A stretch of 24,983 nucleotides of DNA from Candidatus Atribacteria bacterium. Lineage in GTDB: Bacteria > Bipolaricaulota > Bipolaricaulia > UBA7950 > UBA9294. The stretch lies in NCBI GenBank assembly GCA_004525685.1, contig SPBW01000014.1, positions 1 through 24,983 on the forward strand, given 5' to 3'. Made by a program: the position numbers and the translations under genes. Within the stretch, counting starts at the first letter, position 1. Each line of letters begins with the position of its first letter. Under the pieces are notes generated by a model. That model worked only from the letters and a program-made list of their open reading frames with translations, made no database searches and had not been told where the DNA came from. Below are positions 1-7,281 of this stretch, piece by piece.

Positions 1-1385
1 GCCGAGTACGCGTCATTGCATTGGCCGATGTCGAGCAGACGCGGGATGCCGCCGATGTCGCCAAACTCAAGCTTGTTGAAGCGGTACTTCCCACATGCCA
101 ATGTCAGGATCACACAGTCGTCGGGAACCAGCTGCGCCAAATCGGTGTAGTAGTTGCGTCCCGACTTGGCACCGTCACATCCGCCGATCAGGAAGAAGTG
201 TCGAATGTCGCCGCTCTTGACGGCATCAATCACCTTGTCTGCCACGCCAAGAACCGCGTTGCGTGCAAACCCGACAAGAATCGTCTTGTCAGAGCCGTTC
301 TCGCTGAAACCTGGTGCTTGGAGCGCAGCGTCGATCACTGCTGAGAAGTCGCGATCCCCAATGTGAGGAACACCCGGCCACGCAACCAATCCAGCGGTGA
401 AGATGCGAGCCTTGTAGGAGTCCAGGGGCTTCTGAATGCAATTGGTCGTCATCAGAATGGGGCCAGGGAAGGCGTCAAACTCTTTCTGCTGATCCTGCCA
501 TGCGCCACCATAGTTGCCAGCCAGGTGGCTGTATGCCTTGAGCTTGGGATAGCCGTGCGCTGGCAGCATCTCACCGTGCGTGTAGACATGGATGCCCTTG
601 CCTTCGGTTTGGATAAGTAGCGCCTCTAGGTCCTTAAGATCATGGCCAGACACCAAGATGGCTTTCCCCGCAAGCGGCTCGATTCGCACGGACGTTGGCT
701 CAGGCATGCCATAAGTAGATGTATGGGCCTTGTCAAGAAGCTCCATCACCGCAAGATTCATCTCTCCGCATCGCAGACACATGCCCGTCAGCTCAGCCGC
801 GTTTGTCGGATTCGATGCCAGGTAGTCAAGCATCTCGTGGAACGTCGCCCAGATTGACTCCTGCTCAAACCCGAGTATCTGGGCATGATCGACGTAGGCA
901 GCCGCTCCCTTGAGGCCATAGGCAAGCAGTTCCTGCAACCCCACCACATCGTCTCCATTCCGCGACCTGCGGGCATCAATGGAGAAGGTCTTCTGCTCGT
1001 CAAGCCACTCTCTGACAGACGTGCCCGCCACAACGGCCACCGCAGCAAGGAGAGCGTCTGAGGCCACGCCATCTGCCTGGCAGCACGACTCATAGAGAGA
1101 TTGAGCACGATCCCGTAGCTCAAGGCCCTGACGGATCAGCCCTTCCAATCTCTGTGCATCAAAATTCACATTGGTGATAGTCGTGAAGAGGGCATGGATC
1201 GCAAAACGATCAATGTCGGCATCACGAGCACCGAATTTGCGGGCACGATGCGCATACGTGCTCATGCCCTTGACAATGGTGAATAACACATCTTGCAGTG
1301 CTGCCGTTGTCGGATCCTTGCCGCAGACGCCGAAGCTTCTGCAGCCTTCGCCATTCATCGTTTGCTCACACTGATAACAGAACAC
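1..1385 (-). CDS. hcp: Hybrid cluster protein / hydroxylamine reductase, class I type (C-terminus cut by window edge)
   Basis: Hcp is a cytoplasmic Fe-S-O cluster enzyme that reduces hydroxylamine in vitro and is linked to nitric oxide detoxification. Reading the minus strand from a GTG at 1385 gives an N-terminus starting FCYQCEQT with Cys 3, 6, 15 and 21. This CX2CX8CX5C pattern is that of Hcp from anaerobes, unlike the enterobacterial spacing. Around 550-660 the same frame encodes SGHDLKDLEALL followed by QTEGKGIHVYTHGEMLPAHG, a family hallmark. At the window edge it reads IPRLLDIGQCNDAYS, matching the hybrid-cluster ligand region. About 461 codons are present and roughly 80 are missing. 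The GTG start is supported by AGGAGG a few bases upstream, which overlaps the end of the preceding Rrf2 gene. The two genes are almost certainly one operon. Identity is very secure. Confidence 0.96.
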   Translation of the reverse strand, partial: MFCYQCEQTMNGEGCRSFGVCGKDPTTAALQDVLFTIVKGMSTYAHRARKFGARDADIDRFAIHALFTTITNVNFDAQRLEGLIRQGLELRDRAQSLYESCCQADGVASDALLAAVAVVAGTSVREWLDEQKTFSIDARRSRNGDDVVGLQELLAYGLKGAAAYVDHAQILGFEQESIWATFHEMLDYLASNPTNAAELTGMCLRCGEMNLAVMELLDKAHTSTYGMPEPTSVRIEPLAGKAILVSGHDLKDLEALLIQTEGKGIHVYTHGEMLPAHGYPKLKAYSHLAGNYGGAWQDQQKEFDAFPGPILMTTNCIQKPLDSYKARIFTAGLVAWPGVPHIGDRDFSAVIDAALQAPGFSENGSDKTILVGFARNAVLGVADKVIDAVKSGDIRHFFLIGGCDGAKSGRNYYTDLAQLVPDDCVILTLACGKYRFNKLEFGDIGGIPRLLDIGQCNDAYS

Positions 1386-1393
1386 GATTCCTC

Positions 1394-1798
1394 CTACTCT
1401 TTTCCCGCTTGCGCCAGCGTCGTCTGGGTGAAGTGATTGACAACCCTCGAGCGAACATCCTCTACCAGGCCTCCGAGAACGCAGTCAAGGCGGCTACAGA
1501 GCGCATGGTCAAACAAGCACCCATCACTGCGCATGGGCCCCTCAAACACTTCGTAGACATCCATCAACGTAATCTCATCAGCCGCTTTGGCCAGCCTGTA
1601 TCCTCCGCCCGGGCCCCGTTTGGATCGCAGCAGCCCCGCTCGTACCAGCTGCTGCAAGACCTTGAACACGTGGGCTTCTGATGCACAAAGCCGTTCGGCC
1701 ATGGGCGCTGCAGACATCGAATCCCCGTGGGCCGCAAGATCGACCATCGTGTGGAGAGCCAGTGCCGTCGCCTCCGACAGTTTCAACAGATTCGCCAT
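1394..1798 (-). CDS. Rrf2-family Fe-S transcriptional regulator (NsrR/IscR-like)
   Basis: This 134-residue protein has the length and layout of Rrf2 regulators: an N-terminal winged helix (about 1-70, ending GPGGGYRL) and a C-terminal segment with Cys 94, 101 and 106. Three such cysteines bind an Fe-S cluster in NsrR, IscR and RirA. The spacing here, CX6CX4C, differs from both NsrR (CX4CX5C) and IscR (CX5CX5C). The gene lies 8 bp upstream of hcp on the same strand. In many bacteria hcp is controlled by NsrR, so a nitric oxide- or redox-sensing local repressor is a reasonable inference. AGGAGA lies 9 bases before the ATG. A perfect dyad overlapping its predicted -10 box suggests autoregulation. 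The family is certain; the signal sensed is inferred. Confidence 0.92.
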   Translation of the reverse strand: MANLLKLSEATALALHTMVDLAAHGDSMSAAPMAERLCASEAHVFKVLQQLVRAGLLRSKRGPGGGYRLAKAADEITLMDVYEVFEGPMRSDGCLFDHALCSRLDCVLGGLVEDVRSRVVNHFTQTTLAQAGKE

Positions 1799-1824
1799 AG
1801 ATGCAGTTCTCCTATTTCGTTATT

Positions 1825-1842
1825 CTGGTATTAGTATACCAG
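1825..1842. promoter_or_regulatory. Perfect inverted repeat, candidate Rrf2 operator
   Basis: CTGGTAT-TAGT-ATACCAG is a perfect 7-bp inverted repeat with a 4-bp centre. It overlaps the predicted -10 box of the Rrf2-hcp operon, so a bound protein would block the promoter. An 18-bp dyad is a size typical of Rrf2-family operators. Binding by the adjacent regulator is inferred. Confidence 0.65.
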
Positions 1843-1860
1843 TATTGATGTTGGACGCAA
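1833..1860 (-). promoter_or_regulatory. Predicted sigma70-type promoter of the Rrf2-hcp operon
   Basis: On the minus strand TTGCGT (1855-1860) and TATACT (1833-1838) are separated by 16 bp, giving a leader of about 28 nt before the Rrf2 start. The same -35 hexamer, TTGCGT, precedes the acyl-CoA ligase gene at 5371-5376. The -10 box sits inside the dyad at 1825-1842. Confidence 0.55.
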
Positions 1861-2200
1861 CGACGGCCTCTTGCTGCACGGCTCTTTGATCCAGCGTGTT
1901 GAGCAGTCGCCCTGTGTCAAAGCTGAAGCCGCATCTTGCCCCAGATGTTGGTCACAGAGCTCTACCCGAAGCTGGATGGGATCTCTCTAGTGTTGTCAAC
2001 TACGTGTCGTCGCAGGCGCGCAGTCGGAATTGTCTCGTTGTTGGAGGTGCAACGCCCCAGTGGCTCGGAAGTCTGTTCTCCCCCATCTGCTAGGCCGATC
2101 GAGGTCGACCTCCCGTACTACGATTGGGCCCGGCCAAGGGGCGTTGCGTAGGCACACGCTACCACTGTAGGGATCTGTCAAACCTTTGTCAAGTTTTTGC
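1861..2200. other. Intergenic stretch without a recognisable gene
   Basis: Open frames here on both strands are short, lack ribosome binding sites, encode no family I recognise and overlap each other. Two TGTCAA copies lie 11 bp apart (2176-2181 and 2187-2192) near the right end. I see no tRNA, terminator or mobile-element end. Confidence 0.5.
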
Positions 2201-2216
2201 AGACAGTTGACTGTCT
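2201..2216. promoter_or_regulatory. Perfect inverted repeat upstream of the XRE gene
   Basis: AGACAGT-TG-ACTGTCT has perfect 7-bp arms around a 2-bp centre. It lies about 85 bp before the XRE-type gene, a plausible position for a regulator site. The two TGTCAA repeats just to its left share the TGTC core. No T-tract follows it, so it does not look like a terminator. Function is inferred. Confidence 0.45.
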
Positions 2217-2217
2217 T

Positions 2218-2280
2218 ATTTGTCCTATATGACTTATGGCTGTTGGATATCGGTTTTGGTTCGGCATTTGTCACTTATGG
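2218..2280 (+). repeat. Imperfect direct repeat upstream of the XRE gene
   Basis: ATTTGTC and ACTTATGG occur together twice: at 2218-2239, separated by 7 bp, and at 2266-2280, directly joined. The second copy ends at the predicted -10 box of the XRE gene. This could be a duplicated regulator half-site or a small tandem duplication with an indel. Confidence 0.45.
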
Positions 2281-2286
2281 TACACT
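2257..2286 (+). promoter_or_regulatory. Predicted promoter of the XRE regulator
   Basis: TGGTTC at 2257-2262 and TACACT at 2281-2286 are 18 bp apart. The same bases (TGGTTCG and GGTACACT) at identical spacing precede the lptGD-like gene at 21601-21630. The predicted transcript would start only about 6 nt before the ATG. Confidence 0.4.
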
Positions 2287-2298
2287 CTTCATACAACC

Positions 2299-2526
2299 AT
2301 GCCTAAGAAGTACTACCGCATCGTGTCGAGAAATGGCGCCATTCGGCGAGCACGCATCTTCGCGGGACTCACGTCCGAGGAGATGTCTAAGCGCATTGGC
2401 TTGTCGCGCCCCATGCTCTCCTCTATCGAGAATGGTGCTGGAACAACAGTCAAGACGGCTGCGAAGATTGCCAGCTGTTTGAGCAAGACGCTCGAAGAGT
2501 TGTTTGAGGTCCTAGACACACGCTAA
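2299..2526 (+). CDS. Small XRE/Cro-type helix-turn-helix regulator
   Basis: The 75-residue product is essentially one helix-turn-helix domain: basic N-terminus, RRARIFAGLTSEEMSKRIGL (about 16-35) as helices 1-2, RPMLSSIENG (37-46) as recognition helix and turn, then ALEELF-like helices (here TLEELFEVL) to the end. This layout matches stand-alone Cro/C1-type regulators, including antitoxin and restriction controller proteins. The ATG at 2299 is chosen because upstream in-frame residues show no domain and would run through the predicted promoter. There is no good ribosome binding site, and the predicted leader is very short. Its stop codon overlaps that of the convergent M20 gene. Repeats upstream suggest autoregulation. 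Its targets are unknown, and no toxin or methylase partner is adjacent. Confidence 0.8.
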   Translation: MPKKYYRIVSRNGAIRRARIFAGLTSEEMSKRIGLSRPMLSSIENGAGTTVKTAAKIASCLSKTLEELFEVLDTR

Positions 2527-3689
2527 CTGGCAAGAAGTAGCCGTCTAGCAAGATCACCGTAGATCTGCATGCACATCGCCAGCTCTCGGGTTGCCACTCG
2601 ATCCGCTGGACCGTGCGCGTTGGCGATATCTCCTGGTCCCAGAATGATCGTCTCAATCCCTGAACTTGCTAGATGCCCTCCGTCAGTCCAATACGTGACG
2701 CCGATCGGATCACCAGGAAGATCCAATCTCTCACATGTTTGCAGAGCCGTCTTGACGAGAATGGCATCTGCTGACGTCCCGAGCGCGACGTGGGGAACAA
2801 GTGATGTTTCCGGCATCTCTTCGACATGCCATGAGAGACCGTCGACCTGGTTGCAGACTTCGCTGACCAGGTGGCGCACCTCATCTAGCACATCAGCCTC
2901 GCTCGGCAGCGTTCGTCGATCAATGTCGATGAAGCAACTCTGTGCGACGATGTTGGGCTGGGTCCCTCCAGCAATCCGGCCCACGCTCACAGTTGAGCAT
3001 CCTAGCAAGGGATGCATGCGCAGGGCGAGCGTCAGCCGAAGTTCGTTTTCCAGGTTCCGAATAATCTGGGCTGCGTAGGAGACAGCATTCACGCCTTGTT
3101 CAGGGCAGCTGCCATGAGCTGCACGGCCTGACAGACAAATGCGAATGAAGCAGGCGCCCTTGTGGGCAATTCCAATTCGCATTGACGTAGGCTCTCCTAC
3201 CACGGCATAGTCCGTCCTGATTCCCGCTTCGATCAATGCCTTCACACCAATGGATCCTGTTTCCTCGCCGATTGTCCCCGTGAACAGAAGATCTCCAGTC
3301 AAGCGGCTTGCTTCATCCGAGCGAGCCAGTGTTGCCATGGCGCAGGCCATCCCTGCAATGGCTCCCTTCATGTCACATGCGCCCCTGCCCCACAACACGC
3401 CGTCGCGGACAGTTGGCGTGAATGCATCGCGCATGTCACCGGCAGGCACCGTGTCCATGTGTCCATTGAACATGAGGCTTGGGCCATCGCCGCCAGGCAT
3501 CCTGGCTACGACATTGGCACGGCACCCGGCCACGTACTGCAGTGCAGACTCGATCCCGGCACCCTCAAACCAGCTCACGAGGAATCGGCCGATGTTGGCT
3601 TCGCGGTCGCCCGCATCACAATGGCTCTCAAGTGCAATGAGGTCCTGCGCAAGGCGCAAGACCTCAGATTCAGTACTCGGATGTGTCAT
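2523..3689 (-). CDS. M20-family metallopeptidase (ArgE/DapE-like deacylase)
   Basis: This is a cytoplasmic di-zinc amidohydrolase of the acetylornithine deacetylase/succinyl-diaminopimelate desuccinylase group. In its 388 residues, His77 and Asp79 (GHMDTVP), bridging Asp106 (GRGACDMKG), Glu142-Glu143 (GTIGEETG), Glu166 (VGEPTS) and His359 (NAHGPADR) give a complete metal and catalytic set. The dimerisation lid lies about 180-290. The substrate cannot be read from sequence; N-acyl amino acids or short peptides are likely. It starts 6 bp after the acyl-CoA ligase, so the two are co-transcribed and could act together on an acylated compound. The ribosome binding site is weak (GAAAG), consistent with translational coupling. 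Its stop overlaps the stop of the convergent XRE gene. Confidence 0.9.
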   Translation of the reverse strand: MTHPSTESEVLRLAQDLIALESHCDAGDREANIGRFLVSWFEGAGIESALQYVAGCRANVVARMPGGDGPSLMFNGHMDTVPAGDMRDAFTPTVRDGVLWGRGACDMKGAIAGMACAMATLARSDEASRLTGDLLFTGTIGEETGSIGVKALIEAGIRTDYAVVGEPTSMRIGIAHKGACFIRICLSGRAAHGSCPEQGVNAVSYAAQIIRNLENELRLTLALRMHPLLGCSTVSVGRIAGGTQPNIVAQSCFIDIDRRTLPSEADVLDEVRHLVSEVCNQVDGLSWHVEEMPETSLVPHVALGTSADAILVKTALQTCERLDLPGDPIGVTYWTDGGHLASSGIETIILGPGDIANAHGPADRVATRELAMCMQIYGDLARRLLLAS

Positions 3690-3695
3690 GGACTT

Positions 3696-5318
3696 CTACT
3701 TTCTCGACGGACTGAGCTTCCGCATGTCGCCCTTATCCATGGACGCCTTGGCGATCTCCCGCAGCTTGAACTTCTGGATCTTCCCTGATTGTGTCATGGG
3801 GAACTCATCTACAATCTGCACGTATCTGGGGACCTTGAAGTTGGCGATTTCATTAGCGCAGAAGTCGATGATCTCTTGTGGATCGACGCGTTGGCCTTCG
3901 CGAGGAATGATGTAGGCAACAGACACCTCTCCCATCACGTCATCAGGCATCCCGATCACGGAAACATTCTGCACTTTGGCATGTGTGAACAGATATTCCT
4001 CGATCTCTGCCGGGTAGACGTTGAATCCTCCGCAGATCAGCATGTCTTTCTTCCGACCAACGATCTGAACGTATCCCTCGTCATCCATGGTGGCCAGATC
4101 GCCCGAATAGAGCCAGCCATCCTCGTCAATCGATTCGGCTGTCTTGTCGGGCATCTTGTAGTAGCCCATCATGACGTTGTAGCCGCGGCAGGCCAGCTCC
4201 CCCATCTCTCCTCGTGGCAGAGGGTTCCTGTCGTCATCGGCGATCCTGACTTCGATACCTTCCAGAGCCCGTCCAACGGTTTCCACACGCCGAGCCACAG
4301 AGTCATCGAACCGAGTCATCGTGATCACAGGCGAGGCCTCAGTGAGTCCGTAGGCAATGGAGACATTGCAGTGCATGTCTACCATCGTGCCTCGCATGAC
4401 TTCCACTGGACAAGGGGCCCCTGCCATGATGCCGGTTCGCAACGTCGACACATCATAAGACGATCCGTTGGCCTTCCCCTTTCGATACTCCTCCAACTCG
4501 AGGACGAACATGGTCGGGACACCATAAAGGACGCTGATGCCGAACCGTTCCACCAACTCAAGCGCTTCAGCAGGTTTGAAGATCTGCATAGGGACCATCG
4601 CTGCACCCCATGTGATCGAGCCCGCGATCCCCATGACACATCCGAAGCAATGGAAGAAGGGAACTGCCAACAGGAAGACATCTTGTTCCGCTGTGCGCAG
4701 CACCTCTGTTACTTGTTCTGCATTCTTGGCGATGTTATGGTGCGAGAGCATGGCACCTTTCGGATTGCCCGTTGTCCCCGACGTATACAGGATGAACACG
4801 TTATCGAGTGGATCGCATAGCTTCTCGCGATCAGCAAGCTTCGAGTCGCCGACAAGCTTAGCTCCTTGATCGACCACTGCATCAAAACCATGCTGTCCTT
4901 CTCCGGGCTCCCCGACAGTGATGATGTGCTTCAGATTCGGAAGACTACCTCTGATTTCGCTTATCATCGACAGGTAGTCGATGCCAGCGAACTCTCCCAC
5001 AGCAAAGAGCGTCGTTGCCTCAGAGTCGTTGAGGATGTACTCCACTTCATGGCTCTTGTAGCGTGTGTTCATCGGCACGACGACAGCTCCGATGCGGGCG
5101 ATGGCGTAGTATGCGATGACCCACTCGGGAATATTGGGCATCCAAAGGCCAACCTTGTCTTCCTTGTCAACGCCAAGCTCAAGTAGGCCGCGAGCCAGTT
5201 GACTGACCTTCTGATCCAGTGCCTCGTACGTCAGCGTGATTCCTCGTGGATCCAAGATTGCATCGCGCTGCGGGAACTTCTCTGTCGTTTCGCGCAGTAC
5301 CTGGGAAAGCGTTCTCAT
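3696..5318 (-). CDS. AMP-forming acyl-CoA synthetase (fatty acid-CoA ligase-like)
   Basis: This ANL-superfamily enzyme activates a carboxylic acid with ATP and loads it onto CoA. The 540-residue length is normal. The P-loop YTSGTTGNPKGA lies at about 178-189. Later come the YGLTEASP motif, GWLYSGDL with the ribose-binding Asp, the GRKKDM hinge, GGFNVYPAEIEEYL of the mobile C-terminal domain, and the catalytic Lys513 in QSGKIQK. It resembles medium- and long-chain fatty acid ligases, but chain length cannot be fixed by eye. GAGGTGA precedes the ATG by 4 bases. The gene heads a two-gene unit with the M20 peptidase and diverges from the aldehyde oxidoreductase, whose acid product could in principle be its substrate (inference). 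Confidence 0.93.
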   Translation of the reverse strand: MRTLSQVLRETTEKFPQRDAILDPRGITLTYEALDQKVSQLARGLLELGVDKEDKVGLWMPNIPEWVIAYYAIARIGAVVVPMNTRYKSHEVEYILNDSEATTLFAVGEFAGIDYLSMISEIRGSLPNLKHIITVGEPGEGQHGFDAVVDQGAKLVGDSKLADREKLCDPLDNVFILYTSGTTGNPKGAMLSHHNIAKNAEQVTEVLRTAEQDVFLLAVPFFHCFGCVMGIAGSITWGAAMVPMQIFKPAEALELVERFGISVLYGVPTMFVLELEEYRKGKANGSSYDVSTLRTGIMAGAPCPVEVMRGTMVDMHCNVSIAYGLTEASPVITMTRFDDSVARRVETVGRALEGIEVRIADDDRNPLPRGEMGELACRGYNVMMGYYKMPDKTAESIDEDGWLYSGDLATMDDEGYVQIVGRKKDMLICGGFNVYPAEIEEYLFTHAKVQNVSVIGMPDDVMGEVSVAYIIPREGQRVDPQEIIDFCANEIANFKVPRYVQIVDEFPMTQSGKIQKFKLREIAKASMDKGDMRKLSPSRK

Positions 5319-5347
5319 GCAGTCACCTCATCGGATGGAGTTTGTGA

Positions 5348-5376
5348 ATTATCAGGCAGCAATTCGCGAAACGCAA
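5348..5376 (-). promoter_or_regulatory. Predicted promoter of the acyl-CoA ligase operon
   Basis: On the minus strand TTGCGT (5371-5376) and GATAAT (5348-5353) are separated by exactly 17 bp. The transcript would start about 22 nt before the GAGGTGA-ATG of the ligase. Confidence 0.6.
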
Positions 5377-5414
5377 ACTGGCTGAGGCTTACCGCAAACC
5401 GTACAATAGCGGTT
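5363..5414. promoter_or_regulatory. Divergent control region with palindrome, direct repeat and dyad
   Basis: Between the two divergent genes lie a palindrome TTCGCGAA (5363-5370), two CGCAAAC copies 21 bp apart (5372-5378 and 5393-5399), and AACCG/CGGTT arms (5397-5401 and 5410-5414) enclosing the predicted aldehyde oxidoreductase -10 box. Two helical turns between repeats suits a protein controlling both directions. No regulator gene is adjacent. Confidence 0.4.
5379..5407 (+). promoter_or_regulatory. Predicted promoter of the AOR-mobB operon
   Basis: A good -10 box, TACAAT (5402-5407), lies 28 bp before the start codon. The -35 (TGGCTG, 5379-5384, 17-bp spacer) is poor, suggesting an activator or a weak promoter. 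Confidence 0.45.
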
Positions 5415-5435
5415 CTGCGATCAGAAGGAGAAGCC

Positions 5436-7280
5436 ATGAACGCTAGCTATGGGAAGTATCTCGATGTCAATCTGTCTGCCGGAACGATCAAGGACTACGA
5501 ACTCCCCCAGGATTGGCAGACTCGCTTCGTCGGCGGAAAGGGAATGGCAGCGCGCATTCTCCTCGAAGAACTCCCCCAGCAAGCCACTGCGCTGGGTCCT
5601 GAGAACATTCTTGTGTTCGCAACAGGCCCCTTCCAAGGCACGATGATTGTTGGAGGTGGGCGCCATGCTGTGCTTTCGATCTCTCCCAAGACAGGGCGAG
5701 TCGCCGACGCTTACAGCGGTGGGTATTTCGGCCATGAGTTGGGACGCAGCGGCTATGACGGCATTCTTGTCCGAGGCGCATCCGAGGCGCCTGTCATTCT
5801 TGCACTCATCGACGGCATAGCTTCTCTTCAGCCTGCTGATGACTTGTGGGGGACAGGAACCAGCACCACAGAGGAGTCGCTCAAGAGCCGCTTCCCAGGA
5901 GCCCGCGTCAGCTCGATCGGGATCGCGGGAGAAAGGCTGGTCGCCCAAGCCTGTATCATCAATGACCGCTCTCGAGCAGCCGGCCGCCCTGGATTCGGCG
6001 CGGTCATGGGCGCAAAGAAGCTCAAGGCCGTCGTTGTCCGCGGGAATCTGAGCAAGACGTTGGCAGATCCTACTCGATTCGCGCACGAGCGAGCCGAGTA
6101 CGCAAAGACCTTCCTCAGCGACGGATACAAGCGATTCGGCCAATACGGCACTGGCGGCGGCGTGACAGCGCTCTCCGAGATGGGCATTCTGCCGACCAAG
6201 AATTTCCAGGAAGGTGTGTTCGAACATGCGGACAGCATCGGCGGAGTCCGATTGCACGATACCATCTTGTCGGGCCGAGAAACCTGTGCCGGATGTCCCA
6301 TTCGCTGCAAACGAGCAGTGGCCACAACTTTCGATGGCCATCAGGTTCTGCCCGAATTTGGAGGCCCTGAATACGAGACACTCGCTGCACTGGGATCGCT
6401 CTGCATGAACGGCGATCTGGACTCGATTGCGCTGGCCAATCAACTCTGCAATGAGTATGGCTTGGATACGATCTCCGTAGGCGTTGTGATTGCCTTTCTC
6501 ATGGAGGCGTCTGAGAAGGGCCTCATCGATGAACCGATCGCCTGGGGAGATCCACAGGCAGTCATTCGATTGACAAGAGAGCTGGCGCACCGAGAAGGAC
6601 GTGCCGCGACGGCGGCAGACGGGCTAGACGTGCTGGCCCGAGACATCCAGGCAGACTTCTCCATGACCATCAAGGGTGTTGAACTACCCATGCATGAGCC
6701 ACGGGGAAAACAGGGACTCGGACTGAGCTATGCCACGACTCCACGCGGCGCCAACCACATGGAAGGGTTGCACGACACGATGCTGGCATCCGAGCAACCT
6801 GCGCGAGAAATCGGGGTTCTGCATGCCTATGATCGTTTCTCTCTTCATGACAAAGCCCAGCCAGTCAAGGCATTTGAGGATCTGCGTTCGTTTGACAACT
6901 CACTTGTCGTCTGCTGCTTCACTTCGCGCGCAACGGGTGAGACCTACAGCTATCCCGCCATCCGGTCACTCTTGGAAGCAGCGAGCGGCCTCCGTGTCAA
7001 TTCCGACGAGATGATTCGTGTCGGCGAGCGCGCCTACGCTGCCATGAGACTCTTGAGTGGGCGAGTCGGCCACACCATGGATGAAGACGGCTTGCCGCCC
7101 CGCTTCGCAGAAGCCTTGCCCACAGGTGCAAGCAGCGGACATCCAGTCGAGCCCTCTGTGATGCGCGCGGCCATCGCTGAGTACTACGAAGCTCGAGGAT
7201 ATGATCGTTATGGGCCCACAGATGACACGCTCCGGCGGCTGGCTATGGAAGACTGTATTGGGCAGCTTCAACGTGGATAG
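5436..7280 (+). CDS. aor: Tungsten-type aldehyde:ferredoxin oxidoreductase
   Basis: The enzyme oxidises aldehydes to carboxylic acids, or the reverse, with ferredoxin, using a tungsto-bispterin cofactor and a [4Fe-4S] cluster. At 614 residues it matches the family (about 605-620). The N-terminal domain has GGKGMAARILLEE (33-45), FATGPFQGT and GGYFGHELGRSGYDGI. Cluster cysteines are Cys284, 287 and 291 (TCAGCPIRC) and Cys493/494 (VVCC); the last position is close to Cys494 of the Pyrococcus enzyme. GPEYET (310-315) and PRG...RGANH (423-441) are also conserved. The start is set by AGAAGGAG 5 bases before ATG; the longer upstream frame runs into the divergent ligase gene. mobB starts one base after the stop. 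Subfamily and aldehyde range cannot be told. Ligand contacts are known for the family; metal choice is inferred. Confidence 0.94.
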   Translation: MNASYGKYLDVNLSAGTIKDYELPQDWQTRFVGGKGMAARILLEELPQQATALGPENILVFATGPFQGTMIVGGGRHAVLSISPKTGRVADAYSGGYFGHELGRSGYDGILVRGASEAPVILALIDGIASLQPADDLWGTGTSTTEESLKSRFPGARVSSIGIAGERLVAQACIINDRSRAAGRPGFGAVMGAKKLKAVVVRGNLSKTLADPTRFAHERAEYAKTFLSDGYKRFGQYGTGGGVTALSEMGILPTKNFQEGVFEHADSIGGVRLHDTILSGRETCAGCPIRCKRAVATTFDGHQVLPEFGGPEYETLAALGSLCMNGDLDSIALANQLCNEYGLDTISVGVVIAFLMEASEKGLIDEPIAWGDPQAVIRLTRELAHREGRAATAADGLDVLARDIQADFSMTIKGVELPMHEPRGKQGLGLSYATTPRGANHMEGLHDTMLASEQPAREIGVLHAYDRFSLHDKAQPVKAFEDLRSFDNSLVVCCFTSRATGETYSYPAIRSLLEAASGLRVNSDEMIRVGERAYAAMRLLSGRVGHTMDEDGLPPRFAEALPTGASSGHPVEPSVMRAAIAEYYEARGYDRYGPTDDTLRRLAMEDCIGQLQRG

Positions 7281-7281
7281 A

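Noticed and set aside
1996..2274. 92-codon minus-strand frame in the intergenic region
   Set aside because: No ribosome binding site or recognisable domain, and it runs across the dyad and promoter region of the XRE gene.
3789..4820. 343-codon plus-strand frame opposite the acyl-CoA ligase
   Set aside because: It is rich in His and Arg and has no family resemblance; this is what the reverse strand of a codon-biased gene gives.
5421..6590. 389-codon open frame antisense to the aldehyde oxidoreductase
   Set aside because: It lies wholly opposite a gene with complete family motifs, shows no recognisable domain and has an irregular, Cys- and Ser-rich composition.
7201..7281. Longer MobB starting inside the oxidoreductase gene
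   Set aside because: The family starts just before the P-loop strand (MIPVISFIGH); the extension is only the out-of-frame end of the upstream gene.
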